Positions 1-12,745 of a stretch of DNA of 64,000 bases are shown here, piece by piece. Position 1 is the first letter of the stretch; every line of letters begins with the position of its first letter. Under the pieces are notes generated by a model. The model ran no database searches. It had not been told where the DNA came from and saw only the letters and a program-made list of their open reading frames with translations. The stretch is from Auanema rhodensis (Eukaryota > Nematoda > Chromadorea > Rhabditida > Rhabditidae): contig OZ059894.1 of NCBI GenBank assembly GCA_964057225.1, positions 5,084,001-5,148,000 on the forward strand, given 5' to 3'. A program made the translations under genes and the position numbers.

Positions 1-256
1 CATCTACTTTTTGCTAAATTATTTTGAAATTTTTCGAAAAAATTTTTGTCAAAATGTTTTTGGAAGCTATGTTGAGTGTACATGGAAACTCAACATACAC
101 TAATGCATCATTTTTCAAACGATCATAACTAATTTTTGTATTAAGCGTTTCTCAAAGTAGTATAAAGCATTCGATGCGGATTTCCAAGCTGCGTCGATCT
201 GTGTTATCAGATTTGCGCTAGCTTAAAAATGCACCGAGATATCAACTGATATAAGT
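1..256 (-). repeat. Satellite A (351-bp family), partial block in reverse orientation
   Basis: Part of a 351-bp satellite monomer, reverse-complemented relative to the block that follows. The plus orientation is set arbitrarily as the one reading AGGATATAAG then GCTTAATACAAAAATTAG. The block is cut by the window start. Positions 1-143 are the reverse complement of 258-400 with no difference seen by eye, so this is the end of an inverted repeat whose other part lies outside the window. The block stops right after GATATAAGT (248-256), the first arm of a hairpin present in every monomer. It carries one private difference (TATAAAGC where other copies read TATAGTGC, near 170). No gene is seen. Confidence 0.9.
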
Positions 257-305
257 TTAATACAAAAATTAGTTATGATCGTTTGAAAAATGATGCATTA
301 GTGTA

Positions 306-331
306 TGTTGAGTTTCCATGTACACTCAACA
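306..331. other. Hairpin dyad 1 of satellite A (representative copy)
   Basis: TGTTGAGT (306-313) and its exact reverse complement ACTCAACA (324-331) flank a 10-nt loop. The dyad recurs in essentially every 351-bp monomer. The 42-bp duplication at 2044-2127 and the inverted-repeat spacer at 4181-4286 both break at or near this dyad. A role as a cruciform-prone site is inference. Confidence 0.75.
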
Positions 332-2043
332 TAGCTTCCAAAAACATTTTGACAAAAATTTTTTCGAAAAATTTCAAAATAATTTAGCAAAAAGTAGATG
401 TTTTTAGATTCCTTCTTTCAAGGCAAAGACGATGGACAATGTTATTCAACGAAAAAATTAATTCTTCAGGGTGAAAATGGAGGATATAAGTGTGAACTTA
501 TATCAGTTGATATCTCGGTGCATTTTTAAGCTAGCGCAAATCTGATAACACAGATCGACGCAGCTTGGAAATCCGCATCGAATGCACTATACTACTTTGA
601 GAAACGCTTAATACAAAAATTAGTTATGATCGTTTGAAAAATGATGCATTAGTGTATGTTGAGTTTCCATGTACACTCAACATAGCTTCCAAAAACATTT
701 TGACAAAAATTTTTTCGAAAAATTTCAAAATAATTTAGCAAAAAGTAGATGTTTTTAGATTCCTTCTTTCAAGGCAAAGACGATGGACAATGTTATTCAA
801 CGAAAAAATTAATTCTTCAGGGTGAAAATGGAGGATATAAGTGTGAACTTATATCAGTTGATATCTCGGTGCATTTTTAAGCTAGCGCAAATCTGATAAC
901 ACAGATCGACGCAGCTTGGAAATCCGCATCGAATGCACTATACTACTTTGAGAAACGCTTAATACAAAAATTAGTTATGATCGTTTGAAAAATGATGCAT
1001 TAGTGTATGTTGAGTTTCCATGTACACTCAACATAGCTTCCAAAAACATTTTGACAAAAATTTTTTCGAAAAATTTCAAAATAATTTAGCAAAAAGTAGA
1101 TGTTTTTAGATTCCTTTTTTCAAGGCAAAGACGATGGACAATGTTATTTAACGAAAAAATTAATTCTTCAGGGTGAAAATCGAGGATATAAGTGTGAACT
1201 TATATCAGTTGATATCTCGGTGCATTTTTAAGCTAGCGCAAATCTGATAACACAGATCGACGCAACTTGAAAATCCGCATCGAATGCACTATACTACTTT
1301 GAGAAACGCTTAATACAAAAATTAGTTATGATCGTTTGAAAAATGATGCATTAGTGTATGTTGAGTTTCCATGTACACTCAACATAGCTTCCAAAAACAT
1401 TTTGACAAAAATTTTTTCGAAAAATTTCAAAATAATTTAGCAAAAAGTAGATGTTTTTAGATTCCTTTTTTCAAGGCAAAGACGATGGACAATGTTATTC
1501 AACGAAAAAATTAATTCTTCAGGGTGAAAATCGAGGATATAAGTGTGAACTTATATCAGTTGATATCTCTGTGCATTTTTAAGCTAGCGCAAATCTGATA
1601 ACACAGATCGACGCAGCTTGAAAATCCGCATCGAATGCACTATACTTCTTTGAGAAACGCTTAATACAAAAATTAGTTTTGATCGTTTGAAAAATGATGC
1701 ATTAGTGTATGTTGAGTTTCCATGTACACTCAACATTGCTTCCAAAAACATTTTGACAAAAATTTTTTCGAAAAATTTCAAAATAATTTAGCAAAAAGTA
1801 GATGTTTTTAGATTCCTTTTTTCAAGGCAAAGACGATGGACAATGTTATTCAACGAAAAAATTAATTCTCCAGGGTGAAAATCAAGGATATAAGTGTGAA
1901 CTTATATCAGTTGATATCTCGGTGCATTTTTAAGCTAGCGCAAATCTGATAACACAGATCGACGCAGCTTAAAAATCCGCATCGAATGCACTATACTACA
2001 TTGAGGAACGCTTAATACAAAAATTAGTTATGATCGTTTGAAA

Positions 2044-2127
2044 AATGATGCATAAGTGTATGTTGAGTTTCCATGTACACTCAACAATGATGCATTAGTG
2101 TATGTTGAGTTTCCATGTACACTCAAC
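2044..2127 (+). repeat. 42-bp tandem duplication inside one satellite A monomer
   Basis: The stretch from AATGATGCAT to GTACACTCAAC occurs twice in a row (2044-2085 and 2086-2127). The copies differ at one base (GCATAAGTG against GCATTAGTG). It breaks the otherwise exact 351-bp phase. The duplication boundary, between 2085 and 2086, is exactly where the left arm of the long inverted repeat stops matching the right arm. Confidence 0.9.
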
Positions 2128-5100
2128 ATTGCTTCCAAAAACATTTTGACAAAACTTTTTTCGAAAAATTTCAGAATAATTTAGCAAAAAGTAGATGTTT
2201 TTAGATTCCTTTTTTCAAGGCAAAGACGATGGACAATGTTATTCAACGAAAAAATCAATTCTTCAGGGTGAAAATCGAGGATATAAGTGTGAACTTATAT
2301 CAGTTGATATCTCGGTGCATTTTTAAGCTAGCGCAAATCTGATAACACAGATCGACACAGCTTGAAAATCCGCATCGAATGCACTATACTACATTGAGGA
2401 ACGCTTAATACAAAAATTAGTTATGATCGTTTGAAAAATGATGCATTAGTGTATGTTGAGTTTCCATGTACACTCAACATTGCTTCCAAAAACATTTTGA
2501 CAAAAATTTTTTCGAAAAATTTCAAAATAATTTAGCAAAAAGTAGATGTTTTTAGATTCCTTTTTTCAAGACAAAGACGATCGACAATGTTATTCAACGA
2601 AAAAATTAATTCTCCAGGGTGAAAATCAAGGATATAAGTGTGAACTTATATCAGTTGATATCTCGGTGCATTTTTAAGCTAGCGCAAATCTGATAACACA
2701 GATCGACGCAGCTTAAAAATCCGCATCGAATGCACTATACTACATTGAGGAACGCTTAATACAAAAATTAGTTATGATCGTTTGAAAAATAATGCATTAG
2801 TGTATGTTGAGTTTCCATGTACACTCAACATAGCTTCCAAAAACATTTTGACAAAAATTTTTTCGAAAAATTTCAAAATAATTTAGCAAAAAGTAGATGT
2901 TTTTAGATTTCTTTTTTCAAGGCAAAGACGATGGACAATGTTATTCAACGAAAAAATTAATTCTTCAGGGTGAAAATCGAGGATATAAGTGTGAACTTAT
3001 ATCAGTTGATAACTCGGTGCATTTTTAAGCTAGCGCAAATCTGATAACACAGATCGACGCAACTTGAAAATCCGCATCGAATGCACTATACTACTTTGAG
3101 AAACGCTTAATACAAAAATTAGTTATGATCGTTTGAAAAATGATGCATTAGTGTATGTTGAGTTTCCATGTACACTCAACATAGCTTCCAAAAACATTTT
3201 GACAAAAATTTTTTCGAAAAATTTCAAAATAATTTAGCAAAAAGTAGATGTTTTTAGATTCCTTTTTTCAAGGCAAAGACGATGGACAATGTTATTCAAC
3301 GAAAAAATTAATTCTTCAGGGTGAAAATCGAGGATATAAGTGTGAACTTATATCAGTTGATATCTCGGTGCATTTTTAAGCTAGCGCAAATCTGATAACA
3401 CAGATCGACGCAGCTTAAAAATCCGCATCGAATGCACTATACTACTTTGAGAAACGCTTAATACAAAAATTAGTTATGATCGTTTGAAAAATAATGCATT
3501 AGTGTATGTTGAGTTTCCATGTACACTCAACATTGCTTCCAAAAACATTTTGACAAAAATTTTTTCGAAAAATTTCAAAATAATTTAGCAAAAAGTAGAT
3601 GTTTTTAGATTCCTTTTTTCAAGGCAAAGACTATGGACAATGTTATTCAACGAAAAAATTAATTCTCCAGGGTGAAAATCAAGGATATAAGTGTGAACTT
3701 ATATCAGTTGATATCTCGGTGCATTTTTAAGCTAGCGCAAATCTGATAACACAGATCGACGCAGCTCAAAAATCCGCATTGAATGCACTATACTACATTG
3801 AGGAACGCTTAATACAAAAATTAGTTATGATCGTTTGAAAAATGATGCATAAGTGTATGTTGAGTTTCCATGTACACTCAACATAGCTTCCAAAAACATT
3901 TTGACAAAAATTTTTTCGAAAAATTTCAAAATAATTTAGCAAAAAGTAGATGTTTTTAGATTCCTTTTTTCAAGGCAAAGACGATGGACAATGTTATTCA
4001 ACGAAAAAATTAATTCTTCAGGGTGAAAATCGAGGATATAAGTGTGAACTTATATCAGTTGATATCTCGGTGCATTTTTAAGCTAGCGCAAATCTGATAA
4101 CACAGATCGACGCAGCTTAAAAATCCGCATCGAATGCACTATACTACATTGAGGAACGCTTAATACAAAAATTAGTTATGATCGTTTGAAAAATGATGCA
4201 TAAGTGTATGTTGAGTTTCCATGTACACTCAACATAGCTTCCGTTTGAAAAATGATGCATAAGTGTATGTTGAGTTTCCATGTACACATAACTAATTTTT
4301 GTATTAAGCGTTCCTCAATGTAGTATAGTGCATTCGATGCGGATTTTTAAGCTGCGTCGATCTGTGTTATCAGATTTGCGCTAGCTTAAAAATGCACCGA
4401 GATATCAACTGATATAAGTTCACACTTATATCCTCGATTTTCACCCTGAAGAATTAATTTTTTCGTTGAATAACATTGTCCATCGTCTTTGCCTTGAAAA
4501 AAGGAATCTAAAAACATCTACTTTTTGCTAAATTATTTTGAAATTTTTCGAAAAAATTTTTGTCAAAATGTTTTTGGAAGCTATGTTGAGTGTACATGGA
4601 AACTCAACATACACTTATGCATCATTTTTCAAACGATCATAACTAATTTTTGTATTAAGCGTTCCTCAATGTAGTATAGTGCATTCAATGCGGATTTTTG
4701 AGCTGCGTCGATCTGTGTTATCAGATTTGCGCTAGCTTAAAAATGCACCGAGATATCAACTGATATAAGTTCACACTTATATCCTTGATTTTCACCCTGG
4801 AGAATTAATTTTTTCGTTGAATAACATTGTCCATAGTCTTTGCCTTGAAAAAAGGAATCTAAAAACATCTACTTTTTGCTAAATTATTTTGAAATTTTTC
4901 GAAAAAATTTTTGTCAAAATGTTTTTGGAAGCAATGTTGAGTGTACATGGAAACTCAACATACACTAATGCATTATTTTTCAAACGATCATAACTAATTT
5001 TTGTATTAAGCGTTTCTCAAAGTAGTATAGTGCATTCGATGCGGATTTTTAAGCTGCGTCGATCTGTGTTATCAGATTTGCGCTAGCTTAAAAATGCACC

Positions 5101-6381
5101 GAGATATCAACTGATATAAGTTCACACTTATATCCTCGATTTTCACCCTGAAGAATTAATTTTTTCGTTGAATAACATTGTCCATCGTCTTTGCCTTGAA
5201 AAAAGGAATCTAAAAACATCTACTTTTTGCTAAATTATTTTGAAATTTTTCGAAAAAATTTTTGTCAAAATGTTTTTGGAAGCTATGTTGAGTGTACATG
5301 GAAACTCAACATACACTAATGCATCATTTTTCAAACGATCATAACTAATTTTTGTATTAAGCGTTTCTCAAAGTAGTATAGTGCATTCGATGCGGATTTT
5401 CAAGTTGCGTCGATCTGTGTTATCAGATTTGCGCTAGCTTAAAAATGCACCGAGATATCAACTGATATAAGTTCACACTTATATCCTCGATTTTCACCCT
5501 GAAGAATTAATTTTTTCGTTGAATAACATTGTCCATCGTCTTTGCCTTGAAAAAAGAAATCTAAAAACATCTACTTTTTGCTAAATTATTTTGAAATTTT
5601 TCGAAAAAATTTTTGTCAAAATGTTTTTGGAAGCTATGTTGAGTGTACATGGAAACTCAACATACACTAATGCATTATTTTTCAAACGATCATAACTAAT
5701 TTTTGTATTAAGCGTTCCTCAATGTAGTATAGTGCATTCGATGCGGATTTTTAAGCTGCGTCGATCTGTGTTATCAGATTTGCGCTAGCTTAAAAATGCA
5801 CCGAGATATCAACTGATATAAGTTCACACTTATATCCTTGATTTTCACCCTGGAGAATTAATTTTTTCGTTGAATAACATTGTCGATCGTCTTTGTCTTG
5901 AAAAAAGGAATCTAAAAACATCTACTTTTTGCTAAATTATTTTGAAATTTTTCGAAAAAATTTTTGTCAAAATGTTTTTGGAAGCAATGTTGAGTGTACA
6001 TGGAAACTCAACATACACTAATGCATCATTTTTCAAACGATCATAACTAATTTTTGTATTAAGCGTTCCTCAATGTAGTATAGTGCATTCGATGCGGATT
6101 TTCAAGCTGTGTCGATCTGTGTTATCAGATTTGCGCTAGCTTAAAAATGCACCGAGATATCAACTGATATAAGTTCACACTTATATCCTCGATTTTCACC
6201 CTGAAGAATTGATTTTTTCGTTGAATAACATTGTCCATCGTCTTTGCCTTGAAAAAAGGAATCTAAAAACATCTACTTTTTGCTAAATTATTCTGAAATT
6301 TTTCGAAAAAAGTTTTGTCAAAATGTTTTTGGAAGCAATGTTGAGTGTACATGGAAACTCAACATACACTAATGCATCATT
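2086..6381. repeat. Long inverted repeat in satellite A (arms 2086-4180 and 4287-6381)
   Basis: The arms are about 2,095 bp each, separated by a 106-bp spacer. Private monomer variants are mirrored about one fixed axis (4233.5). CTATGG at 3631-3636 pairs with CCATAG at 4831-4836. GATCGAC at 2579-2585 pairs with GTCGATC at 5882-5888. The rare variants AAAATCAATT, GACACAGCTT, TTCAGAATAA and CAAAACTTTT of the left arm all recur reversed near 6100-6310. The axis does not drift, so there is no net indel. One mismatch was seen (3012 against 5455). Satellite identity alone would not mirror the order of private variants, so this is a recent palindromic duplication or a fold-back assembly artefact. 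Confidence 0.88.
4181..4286 (+). repeat. Spacer of the long inverted repeat, with a truncated partial duplication
   Basis: The spacer is forward-orientation satellite A. It runs to CATAGCTTCC (ending 4242), then restarts with GTTTGAAAAATGATGCATAA at 4243 and copies about 44 bp of the preceding 62 bp. Reverse-orientation satellite (CATAACTAATTT) takes over at 4287, with at most 1 bp of shared sequence. The extra partial copy at the turning point resembles a template-switch scar. Confidence 0.85.
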
Positions 6382-7900
6382 TTTCAAACGATCATAACTA
6401 ATTTTTGTATTAAGCGTTTCTCAAAGTAGTATAGTGCATTCGATGCGGATTTTCAAGCTGCGTCGATCTGTGTTATCAGATTTGCGCTAGCTTAAAAATG
6501 CACCGAGATATCAACTGATATAAGTTCACACTTATATCCTCGATTTTCACCCTGAAGAATTAATTTTTTCGTTGAATAACATTGTCCATCGTCTTTGCCT
6601 TGAAAAAAGGAATCTAAAAACATCTACTTTCTGCTAAATTATTTCGAAATTTTTCGAAAAAATTTTTGTCAAAATGTTTTTGGAAGCAATGTTGAGTGTA
6701 CATGGAAACTCAACATACACTAATGCATCATTTTTCAAACGATCATAACTAATTTTTGTATTAAGCGTTTCTCAAAGTAGTATAGTGCATTCGATGCGGA
6801 TTTTCAAGCTGCGTCGATCTGTGTTATCAGATTTGCGCTAGCTTAAAAATGCACCGAGATATCAACTGATATAAGTTCACACTTATATCCTCGATTTTCA
6901 CCCTGAAGAATTAATTTTTTCGTTGAATAACATTGTCCATCGTCTTTGCCTTAAAAAAAGGAATCTAAAAACATCTACTTTCTGCTAAATTATTTTGAAA
7001 TTTTTCGAAAAAATTTTTGTCAAAATGTTTTTGGAAGCAATGTTGAGTGTACATGGAAACTCAACATACACTAATGCATTATTTTTCAAACGATCATAAC
7101 TAATTTTTGTATTAAGCGTTTCTCAAAGTAGTATAGTGCATTCGATGCGGATTTTTAAGCTGCGTCGATCTGTGTTATCAGATTTGCGCTAGCTTAAAAA
7201 TGCACCGAGATATCAACTGATATAAGTTCACACTTATATCCTCGATTTTCACCCTGAAGAATTAATTTTTTCGTTGAATAACATTGTCCATCGTCTTTGT
7301 CTTGAAAAAAGGAATCTAAAAACATATACTTTCTGCTAAATTATTTTGAAATTTTTCGAAAAAATTTTTGTCAAAATGTTTTTGGAAGCAATGTTGAGTG
7401 TACATGGAAACTCAACATACACTAATGCATCATTTTTCAAACGATCATAACTAATTTTTGTATTAAGCGTTTCTCAAAGTAATATAGTGCATTCGATGCG
7501 GATTTCCAAGCTGCGTCGATCTGTGTTATCAGATTTGCGCTAGCTTAAAAATGCACCGAGATATCAACTGATATAAGTTCACACTTATATCCTCGATTTT
7601 CACCCTGAAGAATTAATTTTTTCGTTGAATAACATTGTCCATCGTCTTTGCCTTGAAAAAAGGAATCTAAAAACATCTACTTTCTGCTAAATTATTTTGA
7701 AATTTTTCGAAAAAATTTTTGTCAAAATGTTTTTGGAAGCAATGTTGAGTGTACATGGAAACTCAACATACACTAATGCATCATTTTTCAAACGATCATA
7801 ACTAATTTTTCTATTAAGCGTTTCTCAAAGTAGTATAGTGCATTCGATGCGGATTTTCAAGCTGCGTCGATCTGTGTTATCAGATTTGCGCTAGCTTAAA
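5560..7900 (-). repeat. Higher-order duplication in satellite A, copy 1 (30-monomer offset)
   Basis: About 6-7 consecutive monomers recur at 16090-18430 in the same order and orientation, offset by 10,530 bp (30 x 351). Shared rare variants in the same order include GTCGATCG (5882/16412), GCTGTGTCGATC, GAAGAATTGATT, TTATTCTGAAAT, TTATTTCGAAAT, AACATATACTTTCTG and AAAGTAATATAG. A few differences show later divergence: AAAAGTTTTG near 6307, CCTTAAAAAAAGG near 6950 and TTTTTCTATT near 7810 occur only here. Boundaries are approximate. Confidence 0.8.
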
Positions 7901-10639
7901 AATGCACCGAGATATCAACTGATATAAGTTCACACTTATATCCTCCATTTTCACCCTGAAGAATTAATTTTTTCGTTGAATAACATTGTCCATCGTCTTT
8001 GCCTTGAAAAAAGGAATCTAAAAACATCTACTTTTTGCTAAATTATTTTGAAATTTTTCGAAAAAATTTTTGTCAAAATGTTTTTGGAAGCTATGTTGAG
8101 TGTACATGGAAACTCAACATACACTAATGCATCATTTTTCAAACGATCATAACTAATTTTTGTATTAAGCGTTTCTCAAAGTAGTATAGTGCATTCGATG
8201 CGGATTTCCAAGCTGCGTCGATCTGTGTTATCAGATTTGCGCTAGCTTAAAAATGCACCGAGATATCAACTGATATAAGTTCACACTTATATCCTCCATT
8301 TTCACCCTGAAGAATTAATTTTTTCGTTGAATAACATTGTCCATCGTCTTTGCCTTGAAAAAAGGAATCTAAAAACTATTACTTTTTGCTAAATTATTTT
8401 GAAATTTTTCGAAAAAATTTTTGTCAAAATGTTTTTGGAAGCTATGTTGAGTGTACATGGAAACTCAACATACACTTATGCATCATTTTTCAAACGATCA
8501 TAACTAATTTTTGTATTAAGCGTTCCTCAATGTAGTATAGTGCATTCGATGCGGATTTTTAAGCTGCGTCGATCTGTGTTATCAGATTTGCGCTAGCTTA
8601 AAAATGCACCGAGATATCAACTGATATAAGTTCACACTTATATCCTCCATTTTCACCCTGAAGAATTAATTTTTTCGTTGAATAACATTGTCCATCGTCT
8701 TTGCCTTGAAAAAAGAAATCTAAAAACTATTACTTTTTGCTAAATTATTTTGAAATTTTTCGAAAAAATTTTTGTCAAAATGTTTTTGGAAGCTATGTTG
8801 AGTGTACATGGAAACTCAACATACACTTATGCATCATTTTTCAAACGATCATAACTAATTTTTGTATTAAGCGTTCCTCAATGTAGTATAGTGCATTCGA
8901 TGCGGATTTTTAAGCTGCGTCGATCTGTGTTATCAGATTTGCGCTAGCTTAAAAATGCACCGAGATATCAACTGATATAAGTTCACACTTATATCCTTGA
9001 TTTTCACCCTGGAGAATTAATTTTTTCGTTGAATAACATTGTCCATCGTCTTTGCCTTGAAAAAAGGAATCTAAAAACATCTACTTTTTGCTAAATTATT
9101 TTGAAATTTTTCGAAAAAATTTTTGTCAAAATGTTTTTGGAAGCTATGTTGAGTGTACATGGAAACTCAACATACACTTATGCATCATTTTTCAAACGAT
9201 CATAACTAATTTTTGTATTAAGCGTTCCTCAATGTAGTATAGTGCATTCGATGCGGATTTTTAAGCTGCGTCGATCTGTGTTATCAGATTTGCGCTAGCT
9301 TAAAAATGCACCGAGATATCAACTGATATAAGTTCACACTTATATCCTCGATTTTCACCCTGAAGAATTAATTTTTTCGTTGAATAACATTGTCCATCGT
9401 CTTTGCCTTGAAAAAAGGAATCTAAAAACATCTACTTTTTGCTAAATTATTTTGAAATTTTTCGAAAAAATTTTTGTCAAAATGTTTTTGGAAGCTATGT
9501 TGAGTGTACATGGAAACTCAACATACACTTATGCATCATTTTTCAAACGATCATAACTAATTTTTGTATTAAGCGTTCCTCAATGTAGTATAGTGCATTC
9601 GATGCGGATTTTTAAGCTGCGTCGATCTGTGTTATCAGATTTGCGCTAGCTTAAAAATGCACCGAGATATCAACTGATATAAGTTCACACTTATATCCTT
9701 GATTTTCACCCTGGAGAATTAATTTTTTCGTTGAATAACATTGTCCATCGTCTTTGCCTTGAAAAAAGGAATCTAAAAACATCTACTTTTTGCTAAATTA
9801 TTTTGAAATTTTTCGAAAAAATTTTTGTCAAAATGTTTTTGGAAGCAATGTTGAGTGTACATGGAAACTCAACATACACTAATGCATCATTTTTCAAACG
9901 ATCATAACTAATTTTTGTATTAAGCGTTTCTCAAAGTAGTATAGTGCATTCGATGCGGATTTTCAAGCTGCGTCGATCTGTGTTATCAGATTTGCGCTAG
10001 CTTAAAAATGCACCGAGATATCAACTGATATAAGTTCACACTTAAATCCTCGATTTTCACCCTGAAGAATTAATTTTTTCGTTGAATAACATTGTCCATC
10101 GTCTTTGCCTTGAAAAAAGGAATCTAAAAACATCTACTTTTTGCTAAATTATTTTGAAATTTTTCGAAAAAATTTTTGTCAAAATGTTTTTGGAAGCTAT
10201 GTTGAGTGTACATGGAAACTCAACATACACTAATGCATCATTTTTCAAACGATCATAACTAATTTTTGTATTAAGCGTTTCTCAAAGTAGTATAGTGCAT
10301 TCGATGCGGATTTTCAAGTTGCGTCGATCTGTGTTATCAGATTTGCGCTAGCTTAAAAATGCACCGAGATATCAACTGATATAAGTTCACACTTATATCC
10401 TCGATTTTCACCCTGAAGAATTAATTTTTTCGTTGAATAACATTGTCCATCGTCTTTGCCTTGAAAAAAGGAATCTAAAAACATCTACTTTTTGCTAAAT
10501 TATTTTGAAATTTTTCGAAAAAATTTTTGTCAAAATGTTTTTGGAAGCTATGTTGAGTGTACATGGAAACTCAACATACACTAATGCATCATTTTTCAAA
10601 CGATCATAACTAATTTTTGTATTAAGCGTTTCTCAAAGT

Positions 10640-12745
10640 AGTATAGTGCATTCGATGCGGATTTCCAAGCTGCGTCGATCTGTGTTATCAGATTTGCGCT
10701 AGCTTAAAAATGCACCGAGATATCAACTGATATAAGTTCACACTTATATCCTCCATTTTCACCCTGAAGAATTAATTTTTTCGTTGAATAACATTGTCCA
10801 TCGTCTTTGCCTTGAAAGAAGGAATCTAAAAACATCTACTTTTTGCTAAATTATTTTGAAATTTTTCGAAAAAATTTTTGTCAAAATGTTTTTGGAAGCT
10901 ATGTTGAGTGTACATGGAAACTCAACATACACTTATGCATCATTTTTCAAACGATCATAACTAATTTTTGTATTAAGCGTTCCTCAATGTAGTATAGTGC
11001 ATTCGATGCGGATTTTTAAGCTGCGTCGATCTGTGTTATCAGATTTGCGCTAGCTTAAAAATGCACCGAGATATCAACTGATATAAGTTCACACTTATAT
11101 CCTCGATTTTCACCCTGAAGAATTAATTTTTTCGTTGAATAACATTGTCCATCGTCTTTGCCTTGAAAAAAGGAATCTAAAAACATCTACTTTTTGCTAA
11201 ATTATTTTGAAATTTTTCGAAAAAATTTTTGTCAAAATGTTTTTGGAAGCTATGTTGAGTGTACATGGAAACTCAACATACACTAATGCATCATTTTTCA
11301 AACGATCATAACTAATTTTTGTATTAAGCGTTTCTCAAAGTAGTATAGTGCATTCGATGCGGATTTTCAAGTTGCGTCGATCTGTGTTATCAGATTTGCG
11401 CTAGCTTAAAAATGCACCGAGATATCAACTGATATAAGTTCACACTTATATCCTCCATTTTCACCCTGAAGAATTAATTTTTTCGTTGAATAACATTGTC
11501 CATCGTCTTTGCCTTGAAAGAAGGAATCTAAAAACATCTACTTTTTGCTAAATTATTTTGAAATTTTTCGAAAAAATTTTTGTCAAAATGTTTTTGGAAG
11601 CTATGTTGAGTGTACATGGAAACTCAACATACACTTATGCATCATTTTTCAAACGATCATAACTAATTTTTGTATTAAGCGTTCCTCAATGTAGTATAGT
11701 GCATTCGATGCGGATTTTTAAGCTGCGTCGATCTGTGTTATCAGATTTGCGCTAGCTTAAAAATGCACCGAGATATCAACTGATATAAGTTCACACTTAT
11801 ATCCTCGATTTTCACCCTGAAGAATTAATTTTTTCGTTGAATAACATTGTCCATCGTCTTTGCCTTGAAAAAAGGAATCTAAAAACATCTACTTTTTGCT
11901 AAATTATTTTGAAATTTTTCGAAAAAATTTTTGTCAAAATGTTTTTGGAAGCTATGTTGAGTGTACATGGAAACTCAACATACACTAATGCATCATTTTT
12001 CAAACGATCATAACTAATTTTTGTATTAAGCGTTTCTCAAAGTAGTATAGTGCATTCGATGCGGATTTTCAAGTTGCGTCGATCTGTGTTATCAGATTTG
12101 CGCTAGCTTAAAAATGCACCGAGATATCAACTGATATAAGTTCACACTTATATCCTCGATTTTCACCCTGAAGAATTAATTTTTTCGTTGAATAACATTG
12201 TCCATCGTCTTTGCCTTGAAAAAAGGAATCTAAAAACATCTACTTTTTGCTAAATTATTTTGAAATTTTTCGAAAAAATTTTTGTCAAAATGTTTTTGGA
12301 AGCTATGTTGAGTGTACATGGAAACTCAACATACACTAATGCATCATTTTTCAAACGATCATAACTAATTTTTGTATTAAGCGTTTCTCAAAGTAGTATA
12401 GTGCATTCGATGCGGATTTCCAAGCTGCGTCGATCTGTGTTATCAGATTTGCGCTAGCTTAAAAATGCACCGAGATATCAACTGATATAAGTTCACACTT
12501 ATATCCTTGATTTTCACCCTGGAGAATTAATTTTTTCGTTGAATAACATTGTCCATCGTCTTTGCCTTGAAAAAAGGAATCTAAAAACATCTACTTTTTG
12601 CTAAATTATTTTGAAATTTTTCGAAAAAATTTTTGTCAAAATGTTTTTGGAAGCAATGTTGAGTGTACATGGAAACTCAACATACACTAATGCATTATTT
12701 TTCAAACGATCATAACTAATTTTTGTATTAAGCGTTCCTCAAAGT
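10640..12745 (-). repeat. Six-monomer higher-order repeat in satellite A, copy 1 (2106 bp)
   Basis: Six consecutive monomers with a specific variant order recur directly downstream. CTTGAAAGAA at 10811 and 11513 recurs at 12917 and 13619, exactly 2106 bp later. The sequence of GATTTCCAAG, GATTTTTAAG and GATTTTCAAGTTG types, and of CCTCCATT, CCTCGATT and CCTTGATT types, is the same in both copies. Confidence 0.8.

Larger units (their letters stand above)
257..4286 (+). repeat. Satellite A array, forward block (about 11.5 monomers of 351 bp)
   Basis: Head-to-tail copies with an exact period of 351 bp: AGGATATAAG starts at 481, 832, 1183, 1534 and 1885. After that the phase moves by +42 bp because of a small internal duplication at 2044-2127. 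Copies differ at a limited set of diagnostic sites, such as GGGTGAAAATGGAGG, CGAGG or CAAGG; CAGCTTGG, CAGCTTGA or CAGCTTAA; and CTTTGAGAAACG or CATTGAGGAACG. The sequence is AT-rich and has no coding capacity beyond a chance 65-codon frame at 1584-1781 on the minus strand. The block ends near 4287, where orientation flips. Confidence 0.95.

Noticed and set aside
1584-1781. 65-codon open frame in satellite A, minus strand
   Set aside because: It lies wholly inside one satellite monomer, is absent from sister copies because of stops, and has no recognisable domain.
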